DNA of 64,000 bases from Bacteroidota bacterium (GCA_024279935.1 JAJRQZ010000076.1:44493-108492), one strand, 5' to 3'. Numbered from the stretch's first letter, positions 9,167 through 18,682 are shown. The notes: generated by a model from the letters alone, not told the origin. Program-made: numbers and translations.

Positions 9167-9904
9167 ATGAAGGATGATGACCACATAATAGTTGTTGAGA
9201 ACTTGGTAAAGAAATTCGGTAGTTTCGTTGCCAACGACAATTTAAACTTCTTTGTGAAGAGAGGTGAGATATTTGGGTTCTTGGGCGCCAACGGAGCCGG
9301 TAAGACAACAGCCATCAAAATACTGTCAGGCTTGTCGAAACCTAGTTCGGGGAAGGCAAACGTTGCTGGCTTCGATGTTGGGCGACAGTCGGAAAAGGTA
9401 AAAAGGAACATAGGTTATATGAGCCAAAGGTTCTCCCTTTACGATGACTTGACCGTTAAAGAAAACTTCAGGTTTTATGGTGGTATTTATGGTTTGTCGG
9501 CAAAAGCCATAAAGCAAAAAACAGCCCATCTTCTTCAAAAACTAGATATGTTAGATTATAAAGACATGCTGCTGAGTAAGATACCTCTGGGCTGGAAACA
9601 GAAACTTGCTTTTTCAGTGGCTGTGATGCACGATCCGGCAGTGGTGTTCCTTGATGAGCCCACAGGAGGCGTGGATCCGATCACAAGACGGCAGTTTTGG
9701 GAACTGATTTATGACAAGGCCTCGGAGGGCACAACGATATTCGTAACTACGCACTATATGGACGAAGCTGAATACTGCGAACGCGTGTCCATTATGTCGG
9801 AAGGCAGGATAGAGGCATTGGATACCCCCTCGAACCTTAAAAAAAAATATAGGGTAAATACAATGGATGAAGTATTTGTGAGGATAGCGCGTTCGGATAC
9901 TTAG
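9167..9904 (+). CDS. ABC exporter ATP-binding subunit, YbhF C-half type
   Basis: A 245-residue ATPase partner of the preceding gene. Walker A GANGAGKTT, Walker B VVFLDEPTGGVD and an intact H-loop TTHYMDEA. The signature is degenerate (IPLGWKQK in place of LSGGxxQ), which is also typical of the C-half of YbhF-like proteins. The ATG at 9167 directly follows the previous stop; the GTG at 9152 would overlap it. In E. coli the two halves are fused; here they are separate genes. Confidence 0.9.
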   Translation: MKDDDHIIVVENLVKKFGSFVANDNLNFFVKRGEIFGFLGANGAGKTTAIKILSGLSKPSSGKANVAGFDVGRQSEKVKRNIGYMSQRFSLYDDLTVKENFRFYGGIYGLSAKAIKQKTAHLLQKLDMLDYKDMLLSKIPLGWKQKLAFSVAVMHDPAVVFLDEPTGGVDPITRRQFWELIYDKASEGTTIFVTTHYMDEAEYCERVSIMSEGRIEALDTPSNLKKKYRVNTMDEVFVRIARSDT

Positions 9905-10013
9905 TATTATTGGTTATTATTGAGTTGTAAATATCTTTGATGAATAGCAGCTAGTGAGTTGTGAGTATTGTAATGCTTTGTAAACCAAGGTGGGTAAATA
10001 TATTTTTTTGAAC

Positions 10014-11114
10014 ATGTGGCCATTTATAAAAAAAGAGTTTTTTCATATTTTTCGCGACTTCAGGTCGATGCTCATCCTGTTTGGCATGCCCGTAGCACAG
10101 GTTCTGCTTTTCGGCTTTGCCATAACAACTGATATCAAGGATGTCTCTATCGCCATTCTCGACAACTCAAAGGATAACGTAAGCCGGGAAATAAGCAACA
10201 AGTTGGTCTCTTCGGGTTATTTTATCTTAAACAGCAACTTGTCAAGCAATAATGAGATCGAGGCCGCTTTCAAACGTGGCGATATAAAAGAAGTCGTGGT
10301 TTTTGAAAATGATTTTGCCCAAAAGCTGCAAAGGGAGGGCGTTGCCAATATCCAGTTGATAATCGATGCGTCGGAGCCAAACACAGCCAATATGATAAAT
10401 GCATATACCAGCGGTATCATTAACTCCTACTCTCTGGAATTGATGAAAAAGCAAGGAAAAATACCGATCAGCATCATTACCGAGCCCAAGATGCTTTATA
10501 ATTCGGGCTTGAGAAGTGTTTTTATGTTTGTCCCGGGGGTTATAACTATTTTATTGATGCTGGTTTCCGCGATGATGACATCAATTTCCATAACTCGCGA
10601 AAAGGAAGTGGGCACTATGGAGGCTATACTTGTGTCGCCATTAAAACCTATACAGATTATTCTCGGAAAAGTAGCCCCTTATGTTTTGTTGTCATTTATA
10701 AATCTTATAGTCATATTATTGCTTTCGGCATTTGTTTTTGATATGCCCATCAGGGGAAGTATAGTGCTGTTGTTGGTTGAAAGCATTTTGTTTATAGTTA
10801 TGGCATTGGCCTTGGGAATATTAATTTCGTCGGTAAGCAAGTCGCAGCAACAAGCCATGTTGTTGTCTATGTTTGCGTTATTGCTTCCCACAATACTTTT
10901 GTCGGGATTTATTTTCCCAATAGAGAACATGCCTTACGCACTTCAGTTGGTAAGCCATGTAATGCCTTCAAAATGGTTTATTATAATTGTCAAGAATATC
11001 ATGCTGAAGGGTGTTGGCATAGGGTATTTTTGGAAAGAAACATTAATATTGCTTGCCATGACGGTCTTTTTTATTTTGATGAGCGTGAAGAAGTTTAAAA
11101 CAAGACTAGAATAA
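10014..11114 (+). CDS. ABC-2 type permease (YbhS/YbhR-like), first
   Basis: Inner-membrane subunit of the drug/cation exporter. One N-terminal membrane helix (SMLILFGMPVAQVLLFGFAI), a large periplasmic domain of about 140 residues, and five C-terminal helices ending in LMSVKKFKTRLE. The segment TREKEVGTMEAILVSPLKP is the conserved ABC-2 cytoplasmic loop. The ATG at 10014 (MWPFIKKEF) is preferred over the GTG eight codons upstream. It follows the ATPase genes after a 109-base gap and precedes its paralogue by 2 bases. Confidence 0.92.
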   Translation: MWPFIKKEFFHIFRDFRSMLILFGMPVAQVLLFGFAITTDIKDVSIAILDNSKDNVSREISNKLVSSGYFILNSNLSSNNEIEAAFKRGDIKEVVVFENDFAQKLQREGVANIQLIIDASEPNTANMINAYTSGIINSYSLELMKKQGKIPISIITEPKMLYNSGLRSVFMFVPGVITILLMLVSAMMTSISITREKEVGTMEAILVSPLKPIQIILGKVAPYVLLSFINLIVILLLSAFVFDMPIRGSIVLLLVESILFIVMALALGILISSVSKSQQQAMLLSMFALLLPTILLSGFIFPIENMPYALQLVSHVMPSKWFIIIVKNIMLKGVGIGYFWKETLILLAMTVFFILMSVKKFKTRLE

Positions 11115-11116
11115 TT

Positions 11117-12229
11117 ATGAGGACTATATTGTACATCTTACAGAAAGAGTTCATACAGGTTTTCAGGGACAAGACCATGTTGCCGATTATTTTTGTGGTT
11201 CCCATCGTCCAGCTTTTAATACTTTCTTATACGGCAACTTTTGAGATTAAAAACATTGACTTGGTTGTTGTAGATCATGATAAATCTGTTGTTTCGGCCA
11301 AGATTGTCAGTAAGTTCTCAGGCTCGGCCTTCTTTAATTTTAAAGGAGTGGTTGACAGTTATGAAGAAGGTGAAAATAGTTTGCGGAACGATTACGCCGA
11401 CCAGGTAATTGTTGTTGAGCCTGGTTTTGAGCGTAATTTGCAGCTTGAGAAACAGGCGCATATTCAGGTAGTTACCAATGCCATTAACGGTAGTGCGGCT
11501 AGTTTGATGAGTGCTTATTCCATTTCGATAATTGCTGATTTCAACCGGGAAATCATTGTTGATGCATTTCCGTTGGCCAATATTGAACTGCCGATAAGTA
11601 CACAGCCTAATTTTTGGTACAATCCTGAGCTTAACTATATGACATTCATGGTTCCCGGTATTTTGGTTCTTTTGGTTACCATTATCGGCATGTTTCTTTC
11701 GGGGATGAATTTGGTTAAGGAAAAAGAAATAGGTACAATAGAACAAATAAATGTAACCCCTATAAAAAAGTATCAGTTTATTGCAGGCAAGCTCCTGCCT
11801 TTCTGGGTAATTGCAAATATTGATTTAGCAATAGGCTTGTTGATGGCATATCTGGTATTCCAGATTCCGGTAGTTGGCAGTTTGCCCTTATTGTTCGGAG
11901 TGGCGTCTGTTTATCTTGTGGCTATATTATCGATCGGCTTGTTCATATCAACCATGACGAACACTATTCAGCAATCGATGTTTATATCCTGGTTTTTCCT
12001 GGTGGTTTTTATTCTGATGAGCGGTTTGTTTACACCGATTGAAAGCATGCCGAACTGGGCCCAGGACTTGAATTATATAAACCCCGTGGCATATTTTATC
12101 AAGATAAACCGGATGATAATGCTTAAAGGCTCCGGATTCACAGATTTTGCGAGAGATTTTTACCTCTTATTGATTTATGCAGTTTCGGTACTAAGCTTTG
12201 CTATTTTTAGATATAAAAAGAGAATCTAA
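11117..12229 (+). CDS. ABC-2 type permease (YbhS/YbhR-like), second
   Basis: A 370-residue paralogue of the preceding permease, with the same layout: N-terminal helix (TMLPIIFVVPIVQLLILSY), periplasmic domain, then VKEKEIGTIEQINVTPIKK and five membrane helices. The two permeases should form the membrane heterodimer. It is the last gene of the efflux operon and its stop overlaps by four bases the stop of the convergent outer-membrane protein gene. Confidence 0.92.
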   Translation: MRTILYILQKEFIQVFRDKTMLPIIFVVPIVQLLILSYTATFEIKNIDLVVVDHDKSVVSAKIVSKFSGSAFFNFKGVVDSYEEGENSLRNDYADQVIVVEPGFERNLQLEKQAHIQVVTNAINGSAASLMSAYSISIIADFNREIIVDAFPLANIELPISTQPNFWYNPELNYMTFMVPGILVLLVTIIGMFLSGMNLVKEKEIGTIEQINVTPIKKYQFIAGKLLPFWVIANIDLAIGLLMAYLVFQIPVVGSLPLLFGVASVYLVAILSIGLFISTMTNTIQQSMFISWFFLVVFILMSGLFTPIESMPNWAQDLNYINPVAYFIKINRMIMLKGSGFTDFARDFYLLLIYAVSVLSFAIFRYKKRI

Positions 12230-12861
12230 TTGCCTAAGCTGAATATTAGCCCACCACTAAAATCACCTTGGATCATTGGTGCGTATGTGTTCAGGCTAAG
12301 GCCGCCGCCGCTGCTGCCCCCACCGATACCGTAATAGAAGCCGACACCAGAAAAGTTAAGGGGCATCAATAACCTTCCCCTAAGTATAATTCCAACCCTT
12401 TCGGTAAAGAATATTTTCACACCAAGACCTGCTGTTATCGAAAACCTGACCACATCCTTGATGTCCAAACCCGGTTCAGAGGCCGAGGACCAGCCTACGC
12501 CCATGGAGAAGTTCCCAAAAGGCCGTACCATGTCGTTGTTCACGCTCAGGGCTTTTAACGCGCCCACTTGAATATAGTTGACGGCTAAATTGCTTATCGT
12601 TACATCGCTCCAGCCGGCACGGTAGGCTGTAAACTTTGCATGAGTGTCCATGCGCGTATAGTTTAGCTCAAAATCCATTATCTCCCTTACCGGGACAATT
12701 AAGGATGCGCCGTAGTTCATGTTGTCGTAGATTTTAAAGCGGCCTTCGTAATAATCGATGCCACCACCGAACATATAACCTACGAAAGGAGCCACCTCGA
12801 CCTGTGCAAAGGATGCCGATGAAAGCATTAAGGCAATAAAAAGTAGTCTGAATTTTTTCAT
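12226..12861 (-). CDS. Small outer-membrane beta-barrel-like protein
   Basis: A 211-residue protein with signal peptide ending SSASFAQ. Mature sequence alternates hydrophobic and polar residues with many aromatics and glycines (APFVGYMFGGGIDYYEGRF, then repeated strand-turn patterns) and ends SGGLIFSLGN, as short 8-stranded barrels do. A Gly-rich loop (YGIGGGSSGGG) is present near the C-terminus. Function unknown; recognised only as a porin-family-like outer-membrane protein. Own -7 element upstream. Confidence 0.7.
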   Translation of the reverse strand: MKKFRLLFIALMLSSASFAQVEVAPFVGYMFGGGIDYYEGRFKIYDNMNYGASLIVPVREIMDFELNYTRMDTHAKFTAYRAGWSDVTISNLAVNYIQVGALKALSVNNDMVRPFGNFSMGVGWSSASEPGLDIKDVVRFSITAGLGVKIFFTERVGIILRGRLLMPLNFSGVGFYYGIGGGSSGGGLSLNTYAPMIQGDFSGGLIFSLGN

Positions 12862-12883
12862 TTTTGAATTTTTTATTTGCTTA

Positions 12884-12891
12884 CAAATATA
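12884..12891 (-). promoter_or_regulatory. -7 element for the outer-membrane protein
   Basis: CAAATATA on the plus strand (TATATTTG on the coding strand), 23 bases before the start codon. Confidence 0.45.
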
Positions 12892-12914
12892 TAATAATTC
12901 GTCGGGCTTTGATT

Positions 12915-13850
12915 CTAACGATAGTTTTTTCTGATAATTTTATTGCTTTCCGTCCGTGCAAAGCTGTCTATTATGATTATTTCTTTCGGCATAAATTTTT
13001 CCCTTATTGATCCCGACATTTCTTTCATAAGCAGAGACCTTGGCATGAGCAATTCCCCTTCAATATAAAGAACAATTTTTTGCCCCAGCTTCTTATCAGG
13101 AATACCATATATAAAGAATTGATTTTCAATAAATGAAGCAATTTTACGTTCTATTTCCTCCGGATGGATCTTAATCCCGCCGCTGATAATCACATTGTCC
13201 GTCCGGCCTTTTATTTTGAATGTCCCGTCATTGTTGATTGTTGCAATATCATTGGTAACAAGATTGCTGATGCCGATTTTGGGATATTCGATTATTAAGG
13301 TGTTTTTTTCTGACAGGCTAAGCTTTACGTTATTCAAGGGAGTGAGGAATTCAGATTTCTCAGGCCCGTTTATCCTTCGCAGGGCGATATGTGTTATGGT
13401 CTCGGTCATGCCGTAAGTATGCCATAAGTTACATTTTGCTTTTTGAAGCCCGTCCTCCAATTTTATTGAAATAGAGGATCCGCCCAACAAAACATGCTGA
13501 AAGTTCTCCAGGATGCATCCCTTATCGTTCTCGATAATGTTCGATATCATTCCCGGTATCAAGGCGGTCAAGTCGTATTTCTCCAAGGGGGGGAAAACCG
13601 GTTCTAGCGACGGCTTTATATAATTTAGTTCCAAACCTCCGACAAAGGCTCTTATTATCATCATTTTGCCGGCAATATACTCGGTCGGCAGGCATAAAAG
13701 GGCTTTTTTACCAGAATTAATTTTAAGAAAGTCCAGAGTGGCTTTTGCACTATATTTCATATATCTTTTCAGAATCTTGATTTCCTTGGGCTTGCCGGTC
13801 GATCCTGATGTCTTTGCAATTATAAAATCCTTGTCGTCAATCCATTGCAA
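12915..13850 (-). CDS. menE: o-Succinylbenzoate-CoA ligase, main part (MenE)
   Basis: Activates o-succinylbenzoate to its CoA thioester in menaquinone synthesis. The 311-residue frame has every adenylating-enzyme core motif: TSGSTGKPK (P-loop), WHTYGMTET, KGRTDNVIISGGIKIHPEEIE and the catalytic Lys in RTESNKIIRK. There is no ATG: the frame opens after a TAA at 13893-13895 and its first usable start is the TTG at 13850. The expected N-terminal about 40 residues of a Bacteroidota MenE are instead encoded at the end of the menC frame. A -1 shift at an A6 run (13867-13872) would join the two as DWEKKIYEFILQW. So this is probably the distal part of a menC-menE fusion broken by a frameshift. Confidence 0.88.
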   Translation of the reverse strand: MQWIDDKDFIIAKTSGSTGKPKEIKILKRYMKYSAKATLDFLKINSGKKALLCLPTEYIAGKMMIIRAFVGGLELNYIKPSLEPVFPPLEKYDLTALIPGMISNIIENDKGCILENFQHVLLGGSSISIKLEDGLQKAKCNLWHTYGMTETITHIALRRINGPEKSEFLTPLNNVKLSLSEKNTLIIEYPKIGISNLVTNDIATINNDGTFKIKGRTDNVIISGGIKIHPEEIERKIASFIENQFFIYGIPDKKLGQKIVLYIEGELLMPRSLLMKEMSGSIREKFMPKEIIIIDSFARTESNKIIRKNYR

Positions 13851-15007
13851 TATAAATTCGTATATCTTTTTTCCCAGTCTTCTATCTGTGGATTATTGAT
13901 TTTCTCATTGCAATAATGGCCCAACGAAACTGTGTTGAAGGATTTTCCCCGGATAAAAAACGTATTTTCCAGATTGGTCCATTGTGCGGTGCTTGAGTAA
14001 AAAAGCTCATCTTTTTTTATCACCAAAGGGGAAATTATATTATTTGTAAAAAGGGTTCCTGTTCCCAGTCCTTGCGGCATATCGTTGTTTAAGCTTGCTA
14101 TCCATTGTGCTATTGCGTTCAATCCTATATTTGCTTCCAGGGCTGAGGTGGCCCACCACGATATATTTCGTTTTTCGGCTTCCTTAATGAATGACCCGCT
14201 TACCTTAAAGCCTCCTAATAAACTAGGTTTCAGTATTATATATTGTGGTTTGATATAGTCTAGCAACTTCGGGATTTCATCAGGCTTTAAACCGATAAGT
14301 TCTTCGTCGAGGGCAATTGGAATGGGCGATTTCCTACACAGTACCGACATCTTCTCCCATTGTTTTTGTTTTATGGGCTGTTCTATGGAGTGGATTCCGA
14401 ATTCCGAAAGCTTTTTTATCTTTTCCAAAGCCTCTGCCGGGCTGAAGGCACCATTGGCATCAACGCGAAGCTCAAGTTCTTCCTCGCTAAACTCATCCCT
14501 TATCATTTTTAGTAAACTCAGCTCCTTTTCGAATTCGATAGCACCGATCTTGAGTTTTATGCACTTGAAGCCTGAATTGATTTTATCGTGTATTTGTTGG
14601 CGCATAAAATCAAACGAGCCCATCCATATTAAACCATTAATTGGGATCCCTTTTGTCCCTTTTGAGAAACCGGATTCAAAAAGTATATGTTTAGCCCCCT
14701 TATTTAAATCGATAAAAGCAGTTTCAAGGCCGAAATTTATTGCCGGGAATTCAATTAACTCATCAGGGTTCCAATCTGGAAAAGTGTTGATGTTATGCAG
14801 GCACCAGTTTAGTTTTTCTTCAAAACCGGGACGGTCGTCAACGCTTAAATTGCGGATGATGCTGGCCTCGCCAAGGCCTTTGGTGTCAGGTGCTTCGCTA
14901 TTATATATACTTATAAACCACGAATCCTTGGTTTTTAAGATTCCTCGTGATGTGCCTCCAGGGATTTTAAAGTTTAAAGTATGTTTTATGCAAGTGGCTT
15001 TTAACAT
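13820..15007 (-). CDS. menC: o-Succinylbenzoate synthase (MenC) with a MenE-like N-terminal tail
   Basis: Dehydrates SHCHC to o-succinylbenzoate. Enolase-superfamily residues are visible: KCIKLKIG (acid/base Lys), RVDANGAF, SIEQPI and ALDEEL (metal ligands) and IILKPS (second Lys). The MenC domain ends at about residue 340, near GTGTLFTNNIISPL. The remaining about 55 residues (including FFIRGKSFNTVSL and NPQIEDWEKR) look like the N-terminus of MenE, not MenC, and the last 12 (YTNLYCNGLTTRIL) are out-of-frame. The start lies 2 bases after the menA stop. See menE for the frameshift. Confidence 0.9.
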   Translation of the reverse strand: MLKATCIKHTLNFKIPGGTSRGILKTKDSWFISIYNSEAPDTKGLGEASIIRNLSVDDRPGFEEKLNWCLHNINTFPDWNPDELIEFPAINFGLETAFIDLNKGAKHILFESGFSKGTKGIPINGLIWMGSFDFMRQQIHDKINSGFKCIKLKIGAIEFEKELSLLKMIRDEFSEEELELRVDANGAFSPAEALEKIKKLSEFGIHSIEQPIKQKQWEKMSVLCRKSPIPIALDEELIGLKPDEIPKLLDYIKPQYIILKPSLLGGFKVSGSFIKEAEKRNISWWATSALEANIGLNAIAQWIASLNNDMPQGLGTGTLFTNNIISPLVIKKDELFYSSTAQWTNLENTFFIRGKSFNTVSLGHYCNEKINNPQIEDWEKRYTNLYCNGLTTRIL

Positions 15008-15009
15008 AA

Positions 15010-15909
15010 TTATAAAATTAGCCCAATGCCGAATAATATTGAGAATAATAGGGTGGTCATGGCAAGTTTCTTCAAATACGGGTCGAGCAGAACTTCGTCT
15101 TTTATTTTCAAAATATTTCTTAGTTGAATTGCGAAGAACGGGAAACTTAGTAAATAGACTAGGTTCCAGTTAGATGTAAAATTAAATCTTGTATAAGTTA
15201 TTGCGGAGATCATTGCTGTGGAAAGTAAGATTAGATGGTATTTTTTAGCCTTGTTTATTCCAAGTTTAGCAGCAAAAGTAATTTTTCCGGAAGCAATATC
15301 ATTTTTTATGTCTCGCATATTGTTGAGGTTCAATACTGCCGTGCTTAACAACCCCATGCTAATTGCAGGCAGCAGAATGTAGAAATCGATTTTTTTGGTG
15401 TTCAGGAAATATGTCCCTAAAACAGCCGTCAAACCAAAGAAAACAAATACGAAAACATCTCCCAAACCCGAATAGCCATAAGCTTTAGTGCCTATGGTAT
15501 ATTTAATTGCTGCTGCTATTGCGGCAATGCCCAGGAGGAGAAAGGCCAATATTGGGAATAGCTCGTCACCAAACGATTCAACAATAAGGTAAACACCAGA
15601 TATAAAGGAGAGTAAAGAAAAAATAACAATTGCTGTTTTCATCTGTCCCGGACTGATCTCACCGCTTTGTAAAGCTCTTTCAGGACCAAGCCGGTCTTTG
15701 TTGTCAGTACCTTTGGTCCCATCGCCATAGTCGTTGGCAATGTTTGATAATATTTGGAGCAGGAGTGTTGTTATTAATGAGAACGCAATAACGCTTGTTT
15801 TATATTCACCAGAGGCAATTGCCAGGAAACTTCCCATTAAAATTGTGGAAAACGCCAAGGGCAAAGTCCGTAGGCGAAATGAATTTATCCATGTTTTTAT
15901 TTTAGACAT
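15010..15909 (-). CDS. menA: 1,4-Dihydroxy-2-naphthoate polyprenyltransferase (MenA)
   Basis: Integral membrane UbiA-family enzyme that attaches the polyprenyl chain to DHNA, giving demethylmenaquinone. 299 residues with about eight membrane helices. The prenyl-diphosphate/Mg site NDYGDGTKGTDNKDR (about residues 60-75) and the second aspartate motif NLNNMRDIKND are present. The start at 15909 (MSKIKTWINSFRLRTLPLA) matches the family start; an upstream in-frame start adds 13 polar residues. Translationally close to menC. Confidence 0.94.
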   Translation of the reverse strand: MSKIKTWINSFRLRTLPLAFSTILMGSFLAIASGEYKTSVIAFSLITTLLLQILSNIANDYGDGTKGTDNKDRLGPERALQSGEISPGQMKTAIVIFSLLSFISGVYLIVESFGDELFPILAFLLLGIAAIAAAIKYTIGTKAYGYSGLGDVFVFVFFGLTAVLGTYFLNTKKIDFYILLPAISMGLLSTAVLNLNNMRDIKNDIASGKITFAAKLGINKAKKYHLILLSTAMISAITYTRFNFTSNWNLVYLLSFPFFAIQLRNILKIKDEVLLDPYLKKLAMTTLLFSILFGIGLIL

Positions 15910-16023
15910 TCTTAATGTAGTTAATTTTATTTTCCCGCTTCCAGGCAAGGGGCCTGAAATATTTTGTTTTCTTTAGCAACAGTCTTCATTTTGTATAATA
16001 GTGTTATTGATCAAATCCGCTTA

Positions 16024-16845
16024 CTATGGAAACTTCGGATATTTATGGAAATCGGGGTCGCGTTTCTCAAGGAAGGCATGTTTTCCCTCCTGGGCCTCGT
16101 CGGTAAGATAATAAAGCAAAGTGGCATTGCCCGCAAACTCCTGGAGACCGATCTGGCCATCCAATTCGGCGTTCATCCCTAGCTTGATCATCCTTAGTGC
16201 CATAGGGCTTCGCTTGTGCATGGTTAAGCACCAATCAACGGCCTCGTCCTCCAGTTTGCCTAAGGGAACAACTTTATTGACCATTCCCATTTCCTCTGCT
16301 TCTTTAGCTGAGTATTGTTTGTTTAGGAACCATATTTCCCTTGCTCTCTTCTGCCCTACAATGGCTGCCAGGAACGAGGATCCCAGTCCGGCATCGAAGC
16401 TTCCTACCTTTGGACCTGTTTGACCGAAAACGGCATTTTCGCTTGCAATTGTCATGTCGCATACAACATGCAAAACGTGCCCGCCGCCTATCGCAAAACC
16501 GTTAACCATGGCTATAACCGGTTTCGGCATCGACCTTATTTTTCTTTGAACGTCTAGAACGTTGAGCCTCGGAACCCCGTCTTTCCCAATATAGCCCCCC
16601 TTGCCCTTCACGTTTTGGTCGCCACCAGCACAAAAAGCCTTGTCGCCTTCACCCGTAATTAAAATTGTATAAACGTCCATGTCCTCGCGCAGCATTTCCA
16701 TTGCCGTGGCCATCTCAGTGGTAGTAGTTGGTGTGAAAGCATTATAATATCTTGGCCTGTTGATAGTTAATTTTGCTATATGATTCCATTTCTCGAGTTT
16801 AATATCCTCAAAATCGTATATGGGCTTCCAGTCTCTTGTGCTCAT
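16024..16845 (-). CDS. menB: 1,4-Dihydroxy-2-naphthoyl-CoA synthase (MenB)
   Basis: Crotonase-fold enzyme that closes the second ring of menaquinone (o-succinylbenzoyl-CoA to DHNA-CoA). 273 residues. Visible motifs are [14 protein letters not shown] (oxyanion hole), [15 protein letters not shown] (second oxyanion-hole segment), [10 protein letters not shown] and [12 protein letters not shown] at the end. A -7 element stands 24 bases upstream, so menB-menA-menC-menE can be transcribed from here. Confidence 0.96.
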   Translation of the reverse strand: MSTRDWKPIYDFEDIKLEKWNHIAKLTINRPRYYNAFTPTTTTEMATAMEMLREDMDVYTILITGEGDKAFCAGGDQNVKGKGGYIGKDGVPRLNVLDVQRKIRSMPKPVIAMVNGFAIGGGHVLHVVCDMTIASENAVFGQTGPKVGSFDAGLGSSFLAAIVGQKRAREIWFLNKQYSAKEAEEMGMVNKVVPLGKLEDEAVDWCLTMHKRSPMALRMIKLGMNAELDGQIGLQEFAGNATLLYYLTDEAQEGKHAFLEKRDPDFHKYPKFP

Positions 16846-16868
16846 GATTTCTTAATTTAATTTTGAAA

Positions 16869-16876
16869 CAAAAATA
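16869..16876 (-). promoter_or_regulatory. -7 element for menB operon
   Basis: CAAAAATA on plus (TATTTTTG on the coding strand), 24 bases before the menB start. Confidence 0.45.
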
Positions 16877-17050
16877 TTAAAAAGATCCACCCAACGACCT
16901 GGCAATTATAAGTCAGGGGAAAAACCAAGTATTATATTATATAGTCTTGAATTATTGCATAAATTATAATACAAAAAAACAGCTGCATGATTTATGTTGT
17001 TTTTGTGCGTTTGCAGAAATAATTGTCATGAGCCCTCTTCCCCGTATAAA

Positions 17051-17968
17051 CTATATCTTTATGAGTTCGTAAAAATCAAAATCCCTTAAGGCTTCTTTCG
17101 ATTCCTTGAGCTTGCTTGTGAACCCGAGCATCATCCCACCGCCCCCCGAGCCACAGAGTTTAAGATAATAATCATCACTCGAAAGGCCATTTTCCCAGAT
17201 TTCGAGTATAGGGCCGGGGATCATGGGCTTGAAATTCTCAAATGTAAATTCTGAAATAGTCTTAGCGTCTTTTATAACATTGTTAAAAGTAACAGACAGA
17301 AAGTGTTTTATGCATTTATTATTAGTAGGAATAAGTATGCCCTGAATTTTCTTCATGAAAGATCCTTTTTCAAACTCTTTCAAAAACCAGTTTACAAGTG
17401 GTTGAGTTTCACCAACGGTTTTGGTGTCTATCAGAAAGATTCCCGAATTACTGTTTTCGTTTTCCTTTGGAAGGCAGACAGTTGTTAAATTACCTTTTTC
17501 ATTTATTAAAATTGCCTTGTTAAGGTAAGACACCAATGGGTCGAGCCCGGAACTTTTTCCGTGATAATAGGACTCCATTTTTGAGAAGATACTTTTTAGC
17601 TCATCAAGGTTATCAGTCTTGTCATAAGCATAAGTGTCATAAACCGAAGCTACAATGACGCCTGAACTGCCTAGTCCATAACTAATCGGGATATTTGTCT
17701 CAAAAAATAGCCCGTGTTCGATATCCTGTTTGAAAACATGCAGATCAATCTGTTCATGGAATCCGGATTCCATAAGAAAATAAAGATAATCCAAAAGATA
17801 GGCGACTGAGTAGTGATTGCTTTCGGAGTTTCTGCTCTCAGTGTCAAATAACAATTGCCCTGAATATTTCCCAAAAGGGATGCTCAAGGCCATTGAACCT
17901 TTTATCAGGGTATATTCACCAAACAAAAGTATCTTCGACTTAAATGACCTGGATTTTTCTACTGTCAT
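17051..17968 (-). CDS. Mevalonate kinase-like GHMP kinase
   Basis: Phosphorylates mevalonate in the isoprenoid pathway, or a close relative of that enzyme. The N-terminal SKILLFGEYTLIKGSMALSI is the mevalonate-kinase start pattern (K-x-x-L-F-G-E-x). The GHMP ATP loop is PISYGLGSSGVIVAS (about residues 95-110), and CGSGGGGMMLGF near the C-terminus is GHMP motif 3. 305 residues. Because a diphosphomevalonate decarboxylase gene lies 1.6 kb upstream on the same strand, mevalonate is the likely substrate. A phosphomevalonate kinase is not in the window. Confidence 0.82.
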   Translation of the reverse strand: MTVEKSRSFKSKILLFGEYTLIKGSMALSIPFGKYSGQLLFDTESRNSESNHYSVAYLLDYLYFLMESGFHEQIDLHVFKQDIEHGLFFETNIPISYGLGSSGVIVASVYDTYAYDKTDNLDELKSIFSKMESYYHGKSSGLDPLVSYLNKAILINEKGNLTTVCLPKENENSNSGIFLIDTKTVGETQPLVNWFLKEFEKGSFMKKIQGILIPTNNKCIKHFLSVTFNNVIKDAKTISEFTFENFKPMIPGPILEIWENGLSSDDYYLKLCGSGGGGMMLGFTSKLKESKEALRDFDFYELIKI

Positions 17969-18023
17969 TTTATTGTTTTATGTTATAACGATAGTACTGG
18001 TTTAATTGACTTCTTATGATTTG

Positions 18024-18031
18024 CAAATTTA
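18024..18031 (-). promoter_or_regulatory. -7 element for the mevalonate kinase gene
   Basis: CAAATTTA on plus (TAAATTTG on the coding strand), 56 bases before the start codon, just before the repeat block. Confidence 0.4.
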
Positions 18032-18060
18032 AGCCATTATTTCATTTGAAAAATCTAATA

Positions 18061-18676
18061 TCGTCATAACAATCATAAAGATCAGTGTTCCAATACTTTA
18101 TCCTCCGGGACACTGATCTTACTGATCATACTGATTTATTATGGTCTAAGTTAACAGCCGACGAAGTAAACCTTAACAGATCATGACAATCATAAAGATC
18201 AGTGTACTAATATTTTATCCTCCGGGACACTGATATTACTGATCATACTGATTTATTATGGTATAAGTTAACGATAACCGAAGTAAACCTTAACAGATCA
18301 TGACAATCATAAAGATCAGTGTACTAATATTTTATCCTCCGGGACACTGATCTTACTGATCATACTGATTTATTATGGTATAAGTTAACAGCCGACGAAG
18401 TAAACCTTAACAGATCATGACAATCATAAAGATCAGTGTACTAATATTTTATCCTCCGGGACACTGATATTACTGATCATACTGATTTATTATGGTCTAA
18501 GTTAACAGCCGACGAAGTAAACCTTAACAGATCATGACAATCATAACAATCAGTGTACTAATATTTTATCCTCCGGGACACTGATCTTACTGATCATACT
18601 GATTTATTATGGTATAAGTTAACAGCCGACGAAGTAAACCTTAACAGATCATGACAATCATAAAGATCGGTGTAAA
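18061..18676. repeat. 117-bp tandem repeat, block A (about 5.2 units)
   Basis: The same unit recurs with an exact 117-bp period: the ATCAGTG anchor falls at 18081, 18198, 18315, 18432 and 18549, with a diverged copy at 18666. Each unit contains a 9-bp inverted repeat, GATCAGTGT and ACACTGATC, around a 21-base loop ending CCTCCGGG, followed by a second GATCATACTGAT segment and GTTAACAGCCGACGAAGT (or GTTAACGATAACCGAAGT). Units differ by a few substitutions only. The block ends 7 bases before the stop codon of the GxxExxY gene. Confidence 0.95.
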
Positions 18677-18682
18677 GTAACC

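Noticed and set aside
13850..13895. Ordinary overlapping menC/menE gene pair with a TTG start
   Set aside because: The menC tail beyond its domain resembles the missing MenE N-terminus and the join falls at a homopolymer, which a simple overlap does not explain; kept open as a finding.
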